A DNA stretch of 64,000 nucleotides from Candidatus Obscuribacter sp. Its GTDB lineage: Bacteria > Cyanobacteriota > Vampirovibrionia > Obscuribacterales > Obscuribacteraceae. Positions 25,373 through 34,165 of this stretch are shown here, piece after piece (positions within the stretch are counted from its first letter, which is position 1; every line of letters starts with the position of its first letter). The position numbers and the translations under genes are program-made. The notes below the pieces were generated by a model that worked only from the letters and a program-made list of their open reading frames with translations, was not told the origin of the DNA and searched no databases. The stretch covers positions 1 to 64,000 of the forward strand of contig JADYXQ010000189.1 in the NCBI GenBank assembly GCA_021772135.1, read 5' to 3'.

Positions 25373-27085
25373 TTAATATCCGCGGTAAGCGCGGCCTTGA
25401 GCCACGGCTTTTACGCCCGGTACATTTTGCAGCGATCCATAACGGCTAGTAGCGTAGCGAATGCCGGCAATCATATTGTCTACCGGGTCAAGAATATTCT
25501 TGTGCCCAGGTATGGAATAAGAATTGAAAGTAGGTCCGATTGTTTGCATCAAGCCTTTAGATGGAGTGCCTTTGCGAGCATTTGAATCCCAGTTGTTGAC
25601 GACATTTGGATTCCAGCTGCTCTCTCTTTGCACAATCAAATTCACTGCCGCCAGATTAGCAGCTGTCACCGGCACACCAGCTTTCTCAAGGGCAGTTTCG
25701 ATTAGTTCGCGTTTCTCGCCCTGAGGAATATTGCCAGTCACTTGCTGTTCAGTGTTCTGTCTGTTCATGGCTACGTCATAGAGACGCTGACCGGCATTAC
25801 TTAATTGCTGACCCTCGGCAGATGTTACATCTTCTCTAGTGACGTCCTTAGGTGGTTTTCCGGATAAAGCGGCCGCCGAAATAGCGCCGGGATTATCACC
25901 AAATTTGCCTTTGAGATCGGCAATCATGCTCGATACCATGCCTTCCTGGGCTTCTTTCGGCAAAAGATTGCGCAGTTCTTCTTTGTCCGGCGAGACGCCT
26001 TTATCCATCTTCGCCGCCATGCCTTTTAGCTTGGCGAGAAACTCGGGATTTTTCAGTTGTTCAGCAAAGCCTTTCGATAGCTTACCTTCCCTTATAAGCT
26101 TTTCAATCATGGCCGGATCTGGCGGATCGCCCAAACTTTCAAGAAAACTGGCGATTTGCCTACCTGAAAGACCATAACGTCCAACCCTGGTGTCGCCGTC
26201 TGGGTGGCGTCTGACAGTTTCATAAGCAGCATTGCGTTCCGGTTTCCACAAACCGGCCACGGCTTCTTTAACGCCCATGTCTTTGTCGGTCTCGTTAGGC
26301 TGTCTGGGCACGTCGCGTGTGCCAAAAGATCCCATGCGCTCAGTAGCGGCACGAGGCATGTCTACACCATTGCTTCCATTGAAGCGGTGAGTCTGCTCAA
26401 TGCTCTCCCTTGTTTCAGGTGTAACGTGTTTCATTTCTTTAGCCGGTCTGAGATTCTGTGAGCGCTCAATTTCCGGTGAAATTACATTGTCCTGATCGTT
26501 CAATTCAACGCCATTGGCTGCCTGGCTATTGTTTGTCTGGATACGCTCTGATAGATATTTGACCAGATCGTCCGCTGCTTTTTGTTGAGCATCGGTAGGG
26601 TTGAGCTGACCATCTTTGCGTTCGATTTGTACTTTGATATCTTTAGAATTAAGCTTTTCTGGATCGCCGTTCATCTCTACGCGGCCATCAACTTTGACTA
26701 CGAAGTGCGGTTGGGCTTTTGCCGGCTTGTCCAGGTCTTGCATTTCGACATTGATTTTCGGCACGCTTTTGTCAATGGCAGGGCTAGACTCAATGCGATG
26801 TTCAGGTGTAAGAGCGCTGTTGTCCACAATTGCCCCAGTGCGGGCCAGTTCTGATGGTGGCTTGCTAACGTCAAATTTCTTCGCCGCCACGTTCTTGGGA
26901 TGGATAGGACTCATCTCCAGCTTTTGAGGCGCGGCATTGTCAGTGCCGGCGGTTTTCAAAACCATGTCAGCGCTGGATAGCAGGTTGCCGGCCTGGAAAG
27001 CGAGTGGGCCAACATGGCCTACTTTGACGTGTGCTTTCTCGACTTGTTTATCGCCGTCGCCTGCTGATTGTTTGCCTGTGGTCAT
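25373..27085 (-). CDS. Long disordered protein with a C-terminal SLT-type lytic transglycosylase domain
   Basis: 570 residues. The first 270 or so are Lys/Asp/Pro-rich and probably disordered, with no signal peptide. The middle (about 290-450) is helical and charged. The last 110 residues resemble the soluble lytic transglycosylase-like domain found at the end of phage tape-measure proteins: IVQRESSWNPNVVNNWD, SKGLMQTIGPTFNSY, DPVDNMIAGIRYATSRYGS and a closing RAYRGY. The Glu of RESSWNP is the likely catalytic acid. AGGGA precedes the ATG by six bases. No phage structural genes surround it, so it is probably a domesticated cell-wall enzyme, exported by an unknown route. Confidence 0.75.
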   Translation of the reverse strand: MTTGKQSAGDGDKQVEKAHVKVGHVGPLAFQAGNLLSSADMVLKTAGTDNAAPQKLEMSPIHPKNVAAKKFDVSKPPSELARTGAIVDNSALTPEHRIESSPAIDKSVPKINVEMQDLDKPAKAQPHFVVKVDGRVEMNGDPEKLNSKDIKVQIERKDGQLNPTDAQQKAADDLVKYLSERIQTNNSQAANGVELNDQDNVISPEIERSQNLRPAKEMKHVTPETRESIEQTHRFNGSNGVDMPRAATERMGSFGTRDVPRQPNETDKDMGVKEAVAGLWKPERNAAYETVRRHPDGDTRVGRYGLSGRQIASFLESLGDPPDPAMIEKLIREGKLSKGFAEQLKNPEFLAKLKGMAAKMDKGVSPDKEELRNLLPKEAQEGMVSSMIADLKGKFGDNPGAISAAALSGKPPKDVTREDVTSAEGQQLSNAGQRLYDVAMNRQNTEQQVTGNIPQGEKRELIETALEKAGVPVTAANLAAVNLIVQRESSWNPNVVNNWDSNARKGTPSKGLMQTIGPTFNSYSIPGHKNILDPVDNMIAGIRYATSRYGSLQNVPGVKAVAQGRAYRGY

Positions 27086-27115
27086 TACCGATCCCTAGCG
27101 GTTAGTACGTCTATA

Positions 27116-27143
27116 TTGTTGAATATAGACCCTTATTCAACAA
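27116..27143. repeat. Perfect 10-base inverted repeat in the leader of the transglycosylase-like gene
   Basis: TTGTTGAATA at 27116-27125 and TATTCAACAA at 27134-27143 flank an 8-base spacer. The repeat lies 30 bases upstream of the start codon, so it could be an operator or a translational-control hairpin. Confidence 0.5.
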
Positions 27144-27337
27144 TGGGGAAATCACGTAGGGCCACATGGCTCCGTGCGTACTTCCCCCACAGACAGGTGC
27201 CTGCACCCGGGGCATAATGGAACTCCCCATTCGAGACGGAAAATTTTTTCACAAAGAGCTGACCCGGTCCGTGGCATTTTGCCGCGCACTCAACTAGTCG
27301 CACATATAAGGATATGCCTGGAAAACTATCACCCTGG

Positions 27338-27372
27338 AAAGCGGCACCATATCTGGTGCCGCTTTGATATTT
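27338..27372 (+). terminator. Strong 12-bp hairpin, terminator-like
   Basis: AAAGCGGCACCA (27338-27349), TATC, then TGGTGCCGCTTT (27354-27365) is a perfect stem with a four-base loop. In the plus direction it is followed by GATATTTT. In the minus direction it lies 19 bases after the stop of the 170-residue gene and ends the stem with TTT, then GC-rich sequence. It may terminate that gene, or an unannotated plus-strand transcript. Confidence 0.55.
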
Positions 27373-27384
27373 TAGTTTCCGGCT

Positions 27385-27897
27385 CTAAGTGTTAGCGTCC
27401 GACTTCGGCACGTGAGCCGACACCATGCTTTCTTCACTACGTTCAAAAGCTTCTAACTGTGACGAAGGTACATTCATGCCGGAGAGTTTGCTGCCGTATC
27501 CTAGCGTCACCATGCGATCTTGCACGGCGAATATATCTTCTACATAGCGAGCGAGTGCGCGGCCCTGAGGTAAAACTTGTTCGACTGTGGCGCTGAGGAA
27601 ATAGTCGGCGACAATTCCGCCGGCAATGTTGGCAGTGCGCTCGGCGCCCCATTTTGTGGCGAAACGCAGGCTTAGTGGAGCGCCTGGTTTAGAAATTACG
27701 CTTAATTTGCGAGTGAAACCCTGGCTGTTCATATCGATTTCGCCGATCAATTGGTTGAAAGCATCTGGCCCGCTTGGCAGTTGACCTTGCATGCGTCCGG
27801 CGGGCACGCCCAGCTCTTGCGATAAAAGCTCCACCAGCGAGGCGAAAGAAGCAACGCCCTGCAGGTCAATAGTTTTTCCTGATCCGTCAAATGTCAT
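27385..27897 (-). CDS. Unknown protein, 170 residues
   Basis: I do not recognise this protein. It is soluble, without a signal peptide or membrane helix. It begins MTFDGSGKTIDLQG and is predicted to be mixed alpha/beta, with an Ala-rich helix in its centre (TANIAGGIVADYF) and a polar tail. The start is ATG. It lies upstream of the transglycosylase-like gene in the same direction, separated by a structured 299-base gap, and is divergent from the UbiA-family gene. Confidence 0.65.
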   Translation of the reverse strand: MTFDGSGKTIDLQGVASFASLVELLSQELGVPAGRMQGQLPSGPDAFNQLIGEIDMNSQGFTRKLSVISKPGAPLSLRFATKWGAERTANIAGGIVADYFLSATVEQVLPQGRALARYVEDIFAVQDRMVTLGYGSKLSGMNVPSSQLEAFERSEESMVSAHVPKSDANT

Positions 27898-27986
27898 AAA
27901 CTTGTTCCACTGGTTAGATGAACGGTTGTGTTAAACAATCCAAATGATGCCAGTTATGAGGGAATTCTTCAAGTAGAGTAGTTTTT

Positions 27987-28883
27987 ATGCAAGCAGAAAT
28001 TGTCCCCCAAAAGAAAACTGGCCTGGCCCTCATACGCGAATGGGCCGAAATGATCAAACTGGAGCATACCGTCTTTGCTCTTCCATTTGCCCTCTCCGGC
28101 CTGGTTCTGGCGACCAATCACCTGCCTTCCTGGCATACGGTAATTTTTACCATCCTGGCTTTTGTTGGGGCGCGTTCGGCTGCCATGACCCTCAATCGCT
28201 TAATTGATGCCCGCATTGACGCCGTTAATCCACGCACAAAAGACCGCTCGATACCAGCCGGGCGCATTAAGCCAGGCACTGCTCTGCTTTTTGTTGTCGC
28301 GGCTTTTGCCCTGATGCTGGCTGCTGCCAGTCAACTGCCCCTCATCTGTCTGCAACTTTCTCCTTTTGCCGTTTTCTGGTTGAGTTTTTATTCATTCACC
28401 AAACGCTTTACCTGGCTCTGCCATATCGTGCTTGGTATCGCTCTTGGTGGTGCGGCTCTGGGCGGATGGGTGGCGGCTGCGGGCACCATTCACGGTGCGG
28501 CACCATGGCTTCTGGCATTTGCGGTGGCTACATGGGTGGCTGGATTCGACATAATTTACGCCTGCCAAGATGAACAATTTGACAGCGAACAAAAACTGCA
28601 CAGCATTCCGGCCCGGTTTGGATTGAGCAAAGCTTTACTGATCTCGAGCACGCTGCACGTTGTCACCGTAGCCGGTTTAATCGGCCTCGGTTTAACTGTA
28701 AAACCGGCCGCTGGAGTGTTTTATTATGTCGGAGTCGCCCTTGTCACACTGATGCTGATTTACGAACACAGCCTGGTTAAACCGAACGACCTTTCAAAAG
28801 TGAACGCTGCATTTTTCACCACCAATGGTATCGTTTCCATTGTCACTTTTTTCACTATTTTGCTTGACCGACTAATGCGCTAA
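27987..28883 (+). CDS. mqnP: UbiA-family polyprenyltransferase (MqnP/UbiA type)
   Basis: An eight- or nine-helix membrane prenyltransferase of 298 residues, attaching a polyprenyl chain to an aromatic quinone precursor. The two Asp-rich motifs are NRLIDARIDAVN near residue 72 and ACQDEQFDSEQKLHSIPARFG near 193, which bind the diphosphate through Mg. The N-terminal IKLEHTVFALPFALSGLVLA is typical of the putative 4-hydroxybenzoate polyprenyltransferase subgroup used in futalosine menaquinone synthesis. The exact substrate cannot be settled from sequence, so the symbol is tentative. No other menaquinone gene is adjacent. Confidence 0.88.
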   Translation: MQAEIVPQKKTGLALIREWAEMIKLEHTVFALPFALSGLVLATNHLPSWHTVIFTILAFVGARSAAMTLNRLIDARIDAVNPRTKDRSIPAGRIKPGTALLFVVAAFALMLAAASQLPLICLQLSPFAVFWLSFYSFTKRFTWLCHIVLGIALGGAALGGWVAAAGTIHGAAPWLLAFAVATWVAGFDIIYACQDEQFDSEQKLHSIPARFGLSKALLISSTLHVVTVAGLIGLGLTVKPAAGVFYYVGVALVTLMLIYEHSLVKPNDLSKVNAAFFTTNGIVSIVTFFTILLDRLMR

Positions 28884-28893
28884 ACAATAAATG

Positions 28894-31059
28894 TTAGAGG
28901 ACCATTTCAAAACAATTGACTTCACCATCTACGGTGCCTAAATAGACTTTATCTTTGACAATCAATGGTTGCGAATCTATCTGTTTGTGTAAAAAGCGTT
29001 GAAAACGCAGTTTTCCTGAAGCAGTGTCAAACCCTTCCAACCAGCCTTCTTTACTGGTGCAGATGATGTTGGCTCCAACCGTTTCAAGAGCACCGGCCGG
29101 TGCCCCTTTGAGCGGTGCCTTCCATTTTATTGTGCCTGAATATTTTTCACAGCAATAGAGCCATTTGTTTTCACTGGCGAACATCACCGAAGTAAAAACA
29201 ATAACGCCACTTCTCTGAATCGGACTGTAAGTAGGATATTCCCAAATTAATCTGCCGGCTTCGGCATCTAAAGCGAAGTAGACGCCGCCCTGGGTGCCGA
29301 CATAGACTGTATCGACAGAGGCTGACGGCGTACTGACGATACGACCGTCGGCCACGTATTTCCAGTTTAATTTACCGGTATGGGCGGCTATTGAATAAAC
29401 GTGACCGCCCCTGGTGCCAAAATAAAGTGAATCACCATGCACTCGGGGAGCCGCCACAATAGCGTCAAGTGCGCTGAAGTGCCACAGTCGCCTGCCTGAT
29501 CGCACATCAAGGGCAGTGACCTGACCCTGGCGGTCGCAAACGACGACAGTTTTGCCGGCTACCACGGGGCTTGCCACAACTGGTGCGCCACCTTCCCAAC
29601 TCCAGAGCATTTCACCGCTGCTCGAATCCAGGGCCTGAGTTTTGCCGCCACTATCGCTGAGCAGCAGTTTGCCATCAAGATATATGGGGCTGGTGAGAAT
29701 AGGTGCGTCAGCATTAAAGTTGAATGCCGGTTTGCCGCTCTCAGCTGCGAAAGCATACAGGCGGCCGTCGGTAGAACCTATATAAACAAGCTTTTCATCC
29801 TGACTGATCACGGCATTGGCAGACCAGCCGATAGGGCCGTGGGTGGGGGCAGTCCAAATAGCCGCTTCGCCGGTATTGGTTTTAACCGGCGTCTGCTCTC
29901 GATCCGGCACCACCGGTCTTTCTTTATAGGCGGGCGTAGATTTTGGTGTGGTGATAAAGAAAGGCACACCGGTGATAAATACTTCTTCGCCGCGTTGGCC
30001 TTTCTTTATCAGTGGCTGATCACGGTTGCGCACTGCATGCTTATCTGGTTCTACAACTTTGGTTGGTGGGGCCTTAGTCGGCGGTGGCACAGGTGGTGCC
30101 GCAATATCAGGCAGTGTTGATTCCGCTGCTGCTGCTGCTGCTTCAGTCTCTGCATCAATTTCGCGTCTAACTGTAGTGCGGGGTGAGAGGCCCATGCGGG
30201 CAACACGCATTTCGAAAATTAAATCGTCGACTATGCCAAGCACGTCGGTCATCGATTTATAGCGGTCATCGGGTTGCTTCGCCATCATGCGCTTCACCAC
30301 CCGGTTCAGCACTTCAGGAATTTCAGCATTTAACCGTTTTGCTGATGGCACCGGTGCATTGGTGTGCTTCATCGCCATTTCGATCATGCCCTGAGCACGG
30401 AACGGCAATTGACCTGTGCACATTTCAAAAAATAGAATGCCCATGGAATAAATGTCGGAACGGTGGTCTTGCTGCTCACCGCGGCAAAGTTCAGGCGACA
30501 TATAAGCCGGAGTGCCCATGCCTTTAGTGGCCGAATTCAAATAAACCCGACCCACCAGAAGGCGCGCCAGACCAAAATCGCCAATTTTCAGGTCGCCTTC
30601 ATTGGTGATAAAAATGTTGTCGGCTTTAATGTCCTGATGAACCACGCCCCTTTTATGGGCGAATGACAAACCGGCGGCCAGTTGTTTCATCCAGTTGAGG
30701 CAATGCTCGAGCGGAAGCGGACCCTGAGTTACCCTGGCGGCCATGTTGCCCCCGGGTAGGTATTCCATGGCGACAAAGTGGTGATCACGCCCGTTCTTGG
30801 GCTCAGCGCCAATATCGAAAACGGTAACAATATTAGGATGATCGAGCTGAGCGGCCAGTCTCGCTTCTTCCTGAAACACGTCTACATTCTTTTTGTCAGC
30901 CATGAGGCTGGGAAGAAGCATTTTAATGGCCACATCGCGCAGCAATAGTTCATCGCGGCAACGATAAACAACTCCCATGCCACCCACACCGATCTCTTCA
31001 AGCACGGTATAGTGGCCGTCCTCCAGTCGATCTCCGCGAGCAAAAATTCTTGGGGGCAT
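28894..31059 (-). CDS. Serine/threonine protein kinase with a C-terminal PQQ-type beta-propeller
   Basis: 721 residues. The kinase domain (about 17-285) has the Gly loop GVGGMG near 24, ATP Lys K46 in VAIK, catalytic loop HQDIKADN at 141-148, DFG at 161-163, and SPELCRGEQ. The HRD Arg is replaced by Gln, so it is a non-RD kinase and may not need activation-loop phosphorylation. A Pro/Ala-rich linker follows (about 300-400). The C-terminal 320 residues are PQQ/BamB-like blades (repeated GxLYAF, GxVTALD, GxVYSI strands with WxW motifs). No membrane helix is visible, so the propeller is presumably cytoplasmic and senses or docks a ligand or substrate. Divergent from kdsD. Confidence 0.92.
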   Translation of the reverse strand: MPPRIFARGDRLEDGHYTVLEEIGVGGMGVVYRCRDELLLRDVAIKMLLPSLMADKKNVDVFQEEARLAAQLDHPNIVTVFDIGAEPKNGRDHHFVAMEYLPGGNMAARVTQGPLPLEHCLNWMKQLAAGLSFAHKRGVVHQDIKADNIFITNEGDLKIGDFGLARLLVGRVYLNSATKGMGTPAYMSPELCRGEQQDHRSDIYSMGILFFEMCTGQLPFRAQGMIEMAMKHTNAPVPSAKRLNAEIPEVLNRVVKRMMAKQPDDRYKSMTDVLGIVDDLIFEMRVARMGLSPRTTVRREIDAETEAAAAAAESTLPDIAAPPVPPPTKAPPTKVVEPDKHAVRNRDQPLIKKGQRGEEVFITGVPFFITTPKSTPAYKERPVVPDREQTPVKTNTGEAAIWTAPTHGPIGWSANAVISQDEKLVYIGSTDGRLYAFAAESGKPAFNFNADAPILTSPIYLDGKLLLSDSGGKTQALDSSSGEMLWSWEGGAPVVASPVVAGKTVVVCDRQGQVTALDVRSGRRLWHFSALDAIVAAPRVHGDSLYFGTRGGHVYSIAAHTGKLNWKYVADGRIVSTPSASVDTVYVGTQGGVYFALDAEAGRLIWEYPTYSPIQRSGVIVFTSVMFASENKWLYCCEKYSGTIKWKAPLKGAPAGALETVGANIICTSKEGWLEGFDTASGKLRFQRFLHKQIDSQPLIVKDKVYLGTVDGEVNCFEMVL

Positions 31060-31133
31060 ACAGGATTATCTTATGGTAATCACGAGGTTGTAAGAAGGCG
31101 CTAAAATGAGGCTGTTAACTTCAGGACTTTACC

Positions 31134-32183
31134 ATGAGCCAACCTGCATTAAACCAGTTTAACAGCACTTGCCCGCTTCCTGGTGACGGCGCTACCGCCT
31201 CCGGCCAGGCCGAACCTCAATCACGCATGGTGGCTCAAGCCCAGGCAGTCTTGCAGGAAGAAGCCGATGCCATTTTACGAGTCAAAAGCCGTCTGGGCCC
31301 AGGTTTTGACAAAGCACTGCTGCTTCTGCTCAGCTGCAGCGGCAAAGTCGTGGTTACAGGCATGGGTAAATCAGGCCACATAGGCTGCAAAATTGCCGCC
31401 ACATTTGCATCAACCGGCACTCCGGCATTTTTCGTTCACCCCGCCGAACTGCGCCATGGCGATTTTGGCATGCTCGATGAACGCGACCTAGTGATTGCTC
31501 TATCAAGCTCAGGCGAAACCCAAGAAATAAAACTGGTACTTGAGCCCATCAAAAGACTGGGCCTTAAACTGATTGCTCTGACCGGCAATCTAAATTCCAC
31601 GCTGGCTAAATATGCCGATGTCGCTATTGATGTTTCTGTAGAAAAAGAAGCCTGTCCTCTCAATCTTGCGCCTACCACTTCCACCACAGTGGCCCTGGCC
31701 ATGGGAGATGCCATGGCTATGGTACTCATGGCCGAGAAGGGTATTGAAGCTGAAGATTTCGCCAAGAGCCATCCAGGCGGGGCGCTTGGGCAAAAACTGA
31801 TTACCGTCGAAGGCATCATGCGTTATGGCTTCGATGTGCCGATAGTTTCACTTGATGCCACTCACGAAATGGTTGTCGATGAGATAGGCAAAAAAAAATT
31901 GGGCTTTACCGCTGTCTGCGAAGACGACGGCAAGTTGCGCGGTATCATCACCGACGGTGACTTGCGCCGTTCGCTCTCTAAATATCGTGAGCAAGTCTTT
32001 GAGAAAAAGGCTCGTGATTTGATGACCGGCTCGCCCAAGACAATCGCATCGCAATCGCTGGCTGTAGAGGCTTTAAGAGTGATGGAAAAATATTCGATTT
32101 CAGATATTTTGATCGTTGACGGCAACAGCAGACCGGTTGGTTTGATCGATTTAAAAGATTTGCTGCGCGCCGGCATTATTTAG
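31134..32183 (+). CDS. kdsD: Arabinose-5-phosphate isomerase (KpsF/GutQ family)
   Basis: Converts ribulose-5-phosphate to arabinose-5-phosphate, the first step of Kdo synthesis for lipopolysaccharide. 349 residues: an SIS domain (about 50-190) with VVTGMGKSGHIGCKIAATFASTG split over its first strands, the ALSSSGET phosphate-binding motif, and LAPTTSTT. A pair of CBS domains (about 215-345) follows, ending DLKDLLRAGII. The N-terminal 30 residues are extra compared with E. coli. It implies a Gram-negative LPS-type outer membrane. The last eight bases overlap the 3' end of the convergent methyltransferase gene. Confidence 0.93.
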   Translation: MSQPALNQFNSTCPLPGDGATASGQAEPQSRMVAQAQAVLQEEADAILRVKSRLGPGFDKALLLLLSCSGKVVVTGMGKSGHIGCKIAATFASTGTPAFFVHPAELRHGDFGMLDERDLVIALSSSGETQEIKLVLEPIKRLGLKLIALTGNLNSTLAKYADVAIDVSVEKEACPLNLAPTTSTTVALAMGDAMAMVLMAEKGIEAEDFAKSHPGGALGQKLITVEGIMRYGFDVPIVSLDATHEMVVDEIGKKKLGFTAVCEDDGKLRGIITDGDLRRSLSKYREQVFEKKARDLMTGSPKTIASQSLAVEALRVMEKYSISDILIVDGNSRPVGLIDLKDLLRAGII

Positions 32184-33063
32184 AAAGAAAGATCTTTTGT
32201 TCGGCTTCACGTCGCACTAATATCTGCTCTTTGCCCGCGCCCAGATTTTCGTCACGGTAGGGCACTCGTGAGCTTGTGGTAAGTCTCTTGAGCTCGTCGG
32301 CCGACAACGTCAAAATGCAATCTCCAGGCGCGATTGTAACCGTGTCGCACTCAGCTCTAATGGCCATGGTACCGCCGACCTTACCGCCCAGGGCCGTGGT
32401 GCGAAAGACTTTGAAGCCCAGTTCAAGCAGTGCACCGCGCACGGCCGGTGCGCTGGAATATGTGAAAATCACTCCACCATCTGCCAACAGTCGGTGGTAA
32501 TGGCGGAACAAGTCGACGGTCCAGAGCTCAGGGACTTTCTTCGGTGAAAATGGATCGTGAAAAATCAAATCATAGCCGCCCATTTTTCTTTGCGCTTTTT
32601 GAACAAACAAACGCAGGTCGCAAATGAAAATTTGAAATCGAACGCTGTCAGCAGCAATGGTGCCACCATTAAAATCGGCCAGATTAACGGCACTATTTTT
32701 AAAAGCCTGAGCAATTTCACTGAGGCAGGGCTGATCTACCACCTGTGGCAACAGTTCAAGTACTGAACCGTCGATTTCAATGCAGTCTATGTCGAGGCCA
32801 ATCTTTTGGTTTTTTTGGTTTTTTTGAATATAATTGGCCAGAGCCAGGCTGTTGTAGCCCAGGCCAAAACAGCTATCTAATACGCTCAAACTGTGGCCAG
32901 CAGCCATTTTCTCTTTAAAATACTGGCAGGCAGGCTCGACGTAAGTGACCATGGCTTCGGTAAATGCGCCGGCGCGGTTGTGATAGAGTTCGTCGAGTTT
33001 GCTTTCGTGCAATGAAAAGGAGCCATCACTGGTAGTGGCTAGACTAAAGTTGGTTTTATTCAT
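32176..33063 (-). CDS. MnmC-like SAM-dependent methyltransferase
   Basis: A Rossmann-type methyltransferase related to the methyltransferase half of MnmC (tRNA 5-methylaminomethyl-2-thiouridine synthesis). Motifs: an N-terminal DGSFSLHESKLDELYHNR, the SAM-binding LSVLDSCFGLGYNSLA, DIDCIEIDGS, and the family signature FHDPFSPKKVPELWT. It lacks the FAD-dependent oxidase half, like stand-alone DUF752 proteins. ATG 33063 gives the family-like N-terminus and overlaps the upstream oxidoreductase stop by a few bases, so translation is coupled. A longer start at 33117 would be inside that gene. A tRNA substrate is likely but unproven. Confidence 0.88.
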   Translation of the reverse strand: MNKTNFSLATTSDGSFSLHESKLDELYHNRAGAFTEAMVTYVEPACQYFKEKMAAGHSLSVLDSCFGLGYNSLALANYIQKNQKNQKIGLDIDCIEIDGSVLELLPQVVDQPCLSEIAQAFKNSAVNLADFNGGTIAADSVRFQIFICDLRLFVQKAQRKMGGYDLIFHDPFSPKKVPELWTVDLFRHYHRLLADGGVIFTYSSAPAVRGALLELGFKVFRTTALGGKVGGTMAIRAECDTVTIAPGDCILTLSADELKRLTTSSRVPYRDENLGAGKEQILVRREAEQKIFLSK

Positions 33064-34057
33064 GCTCATTATCATTCTCTGCACCAAGATCAAGGACGAT
33101 TTTGCCGAAATTCTCATTGGCTTCCATCATTTTATGGGCCGCCGCTGCGTCGTTTAGCGCGAATACTTTGTCAACCACAGCTTTTAACTTTCCCTGACTA
33201 AATAGAGGCATAATTTGACTTTCAAACTCTTTTGTCACTTGTGATTTTTCTTCAGTGGAGCGGCCGCGCAGTGTCGTTCCTTTAACAGTCAGTCTTTTCG
33301 AGAGCAAGGTACCGAGGCTGAAATTGCATTTGGCACCAGCCAGCAAACCTACGACCATAATGCGTCCTTTGCTGCGCGTGCATTTTAAATCTTCGGCCAC
33401 ATAGTCACCGCCCACAAGCTCCAGCACTACGTCTACACCGCCCCCGCTAATTTCATTGACCGCGCTTTCAAACTGTGCGTTCTGCACACAAATGACATGG
33501 TCAAAATATTTTTTCAGCTCTTCAACTTTACTCGCTTGCCTGACTGTGCCGATAGATATCACACCGAGGGCACGGGCCATCTGTGCAGCAGCAATGCCCA
33601 CGCCACTACCCGCGGCACTGACAAGGAAATATTCTTTTTCTTTCAATTGAGCCTGAAGAAAAGCAGCATCATAAGCGGTAATAAAGGCTTCAGGAATGGC
33701 CGCCGCCTCAAGCCAACTGAGCTCAGCGGGAATATGCATGGCTGTGGCACTTTCAACGCCTAGATAATCTTGATAGGTGCCGCCGGCGGCCAGCCCAAAT
33801 ACTCTGTCACCAGCTTTAAAATCTGTTACTTGCGCTCCCACAGCTTCGACAATACCGGCATACTCCAGGCCAGGCACATCAGGGCTGGCGCCGGCAGGAG
33901 GTGGATAATTGCCTTTTCTTTGTAGTACATCTGCTCTGTTAACAGCAGTTGCTCTAATTCTGACAAGAATTTCACTGTGGGCGCAAACCGGCTTAGACCG
34001 GCTCTGCAACTGCAAAACATCGGGTTCACCTGGGGCAGTTATGACTATCGATCGCAA
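33056..34057 (-). CDS. Zinc-independent NAD(P)H quinone oxidoreductase (PIG3-like MDR)
   Basis: A 333-residue medium-chain dehydrogenase/reductase. The GroES-like N-half contains VNRADVLQRKGNYPPP and PGLEYAGIVEAVG. The Rossmann half has AAGSGVGIAAAQMARALG and LELVGGDYV. There is no structural zinc Cys cluster. The wording closely matches the TP53I3/PIG3 group of quinone reductases that use NADPH. The start is TTG, supported by AGGGGT seven bases upstream. It is coupled to the MnmC-like gene. The physiological substrate is unknown. Confidence 0.9.
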   Translation of the reverse strand: MRSIVITAPGEPDVLQLQSRSKPVCAHSEILVRIRATAVNRADVLQRKGNYPPPAGASPDVPGLEYAGIVEAVGAQVTDFKAGDRVFGLAAGGTYQDYLGVESATAMHIPAELSWLEAAAIPEAFITAYDAAFLQAQLKEKEYFLVSAAGSGVGIAAAQMARALGVISIGTVRQASKVEELKKYFDHVICVQNAQFESAVNEISGGGVDVVLELVGGDYVAEDLKCTRSKGRIMVVGLLAGAKCNFSLGTLLSKRLTVKGTTLRGRSTEEKSQVTKEFESQIMPLFSQGKLKAVVDKVFALNDAAAAHKMMEANENFGKIVLDLGAENDNEHE

Positions 34058-34165
34058 TATATTTACCCCTGACTAACACGTATAAATTCTCAACATAACA
34101 ATCAAGGTTTATTGTCTCAATATTGCTCGACAAGTGGTGGTTTGCACTTGTATTCTTATTGAGTT

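Larger units (their letters stand above)
27086..27384. other. 299-base gap with strong secondary structure
   Basis: No gene seen. On the minus strand it is the leader of the transglycosylase-like gene. It contains a 12-bp stem at 27338-27365 and a 10-bp stem at 27116-27143. Between them on the minus strand lie smaller hairpins, such as GGTG-CAGG-CACC enclosed by CCCC/GGGG, and a long-range pairing of GCCAC and GCTC with GTGGC and GAGC. It could hold a structured leader or a small RNA on either strand. Confidence 0.4.

Noticed and set aside
25373-27085. Prophage remnant
   Set aside because: Only one domain is phage-like; no capsid, tail, integrase or att-like repeats were seen around it.
27174-27395. 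73-codon plus-strand open frame in the structured gap
   Set aside because: It spans the strong hairpin and the end of the opposite gene, with no ribosome binding site; it looks like chance.
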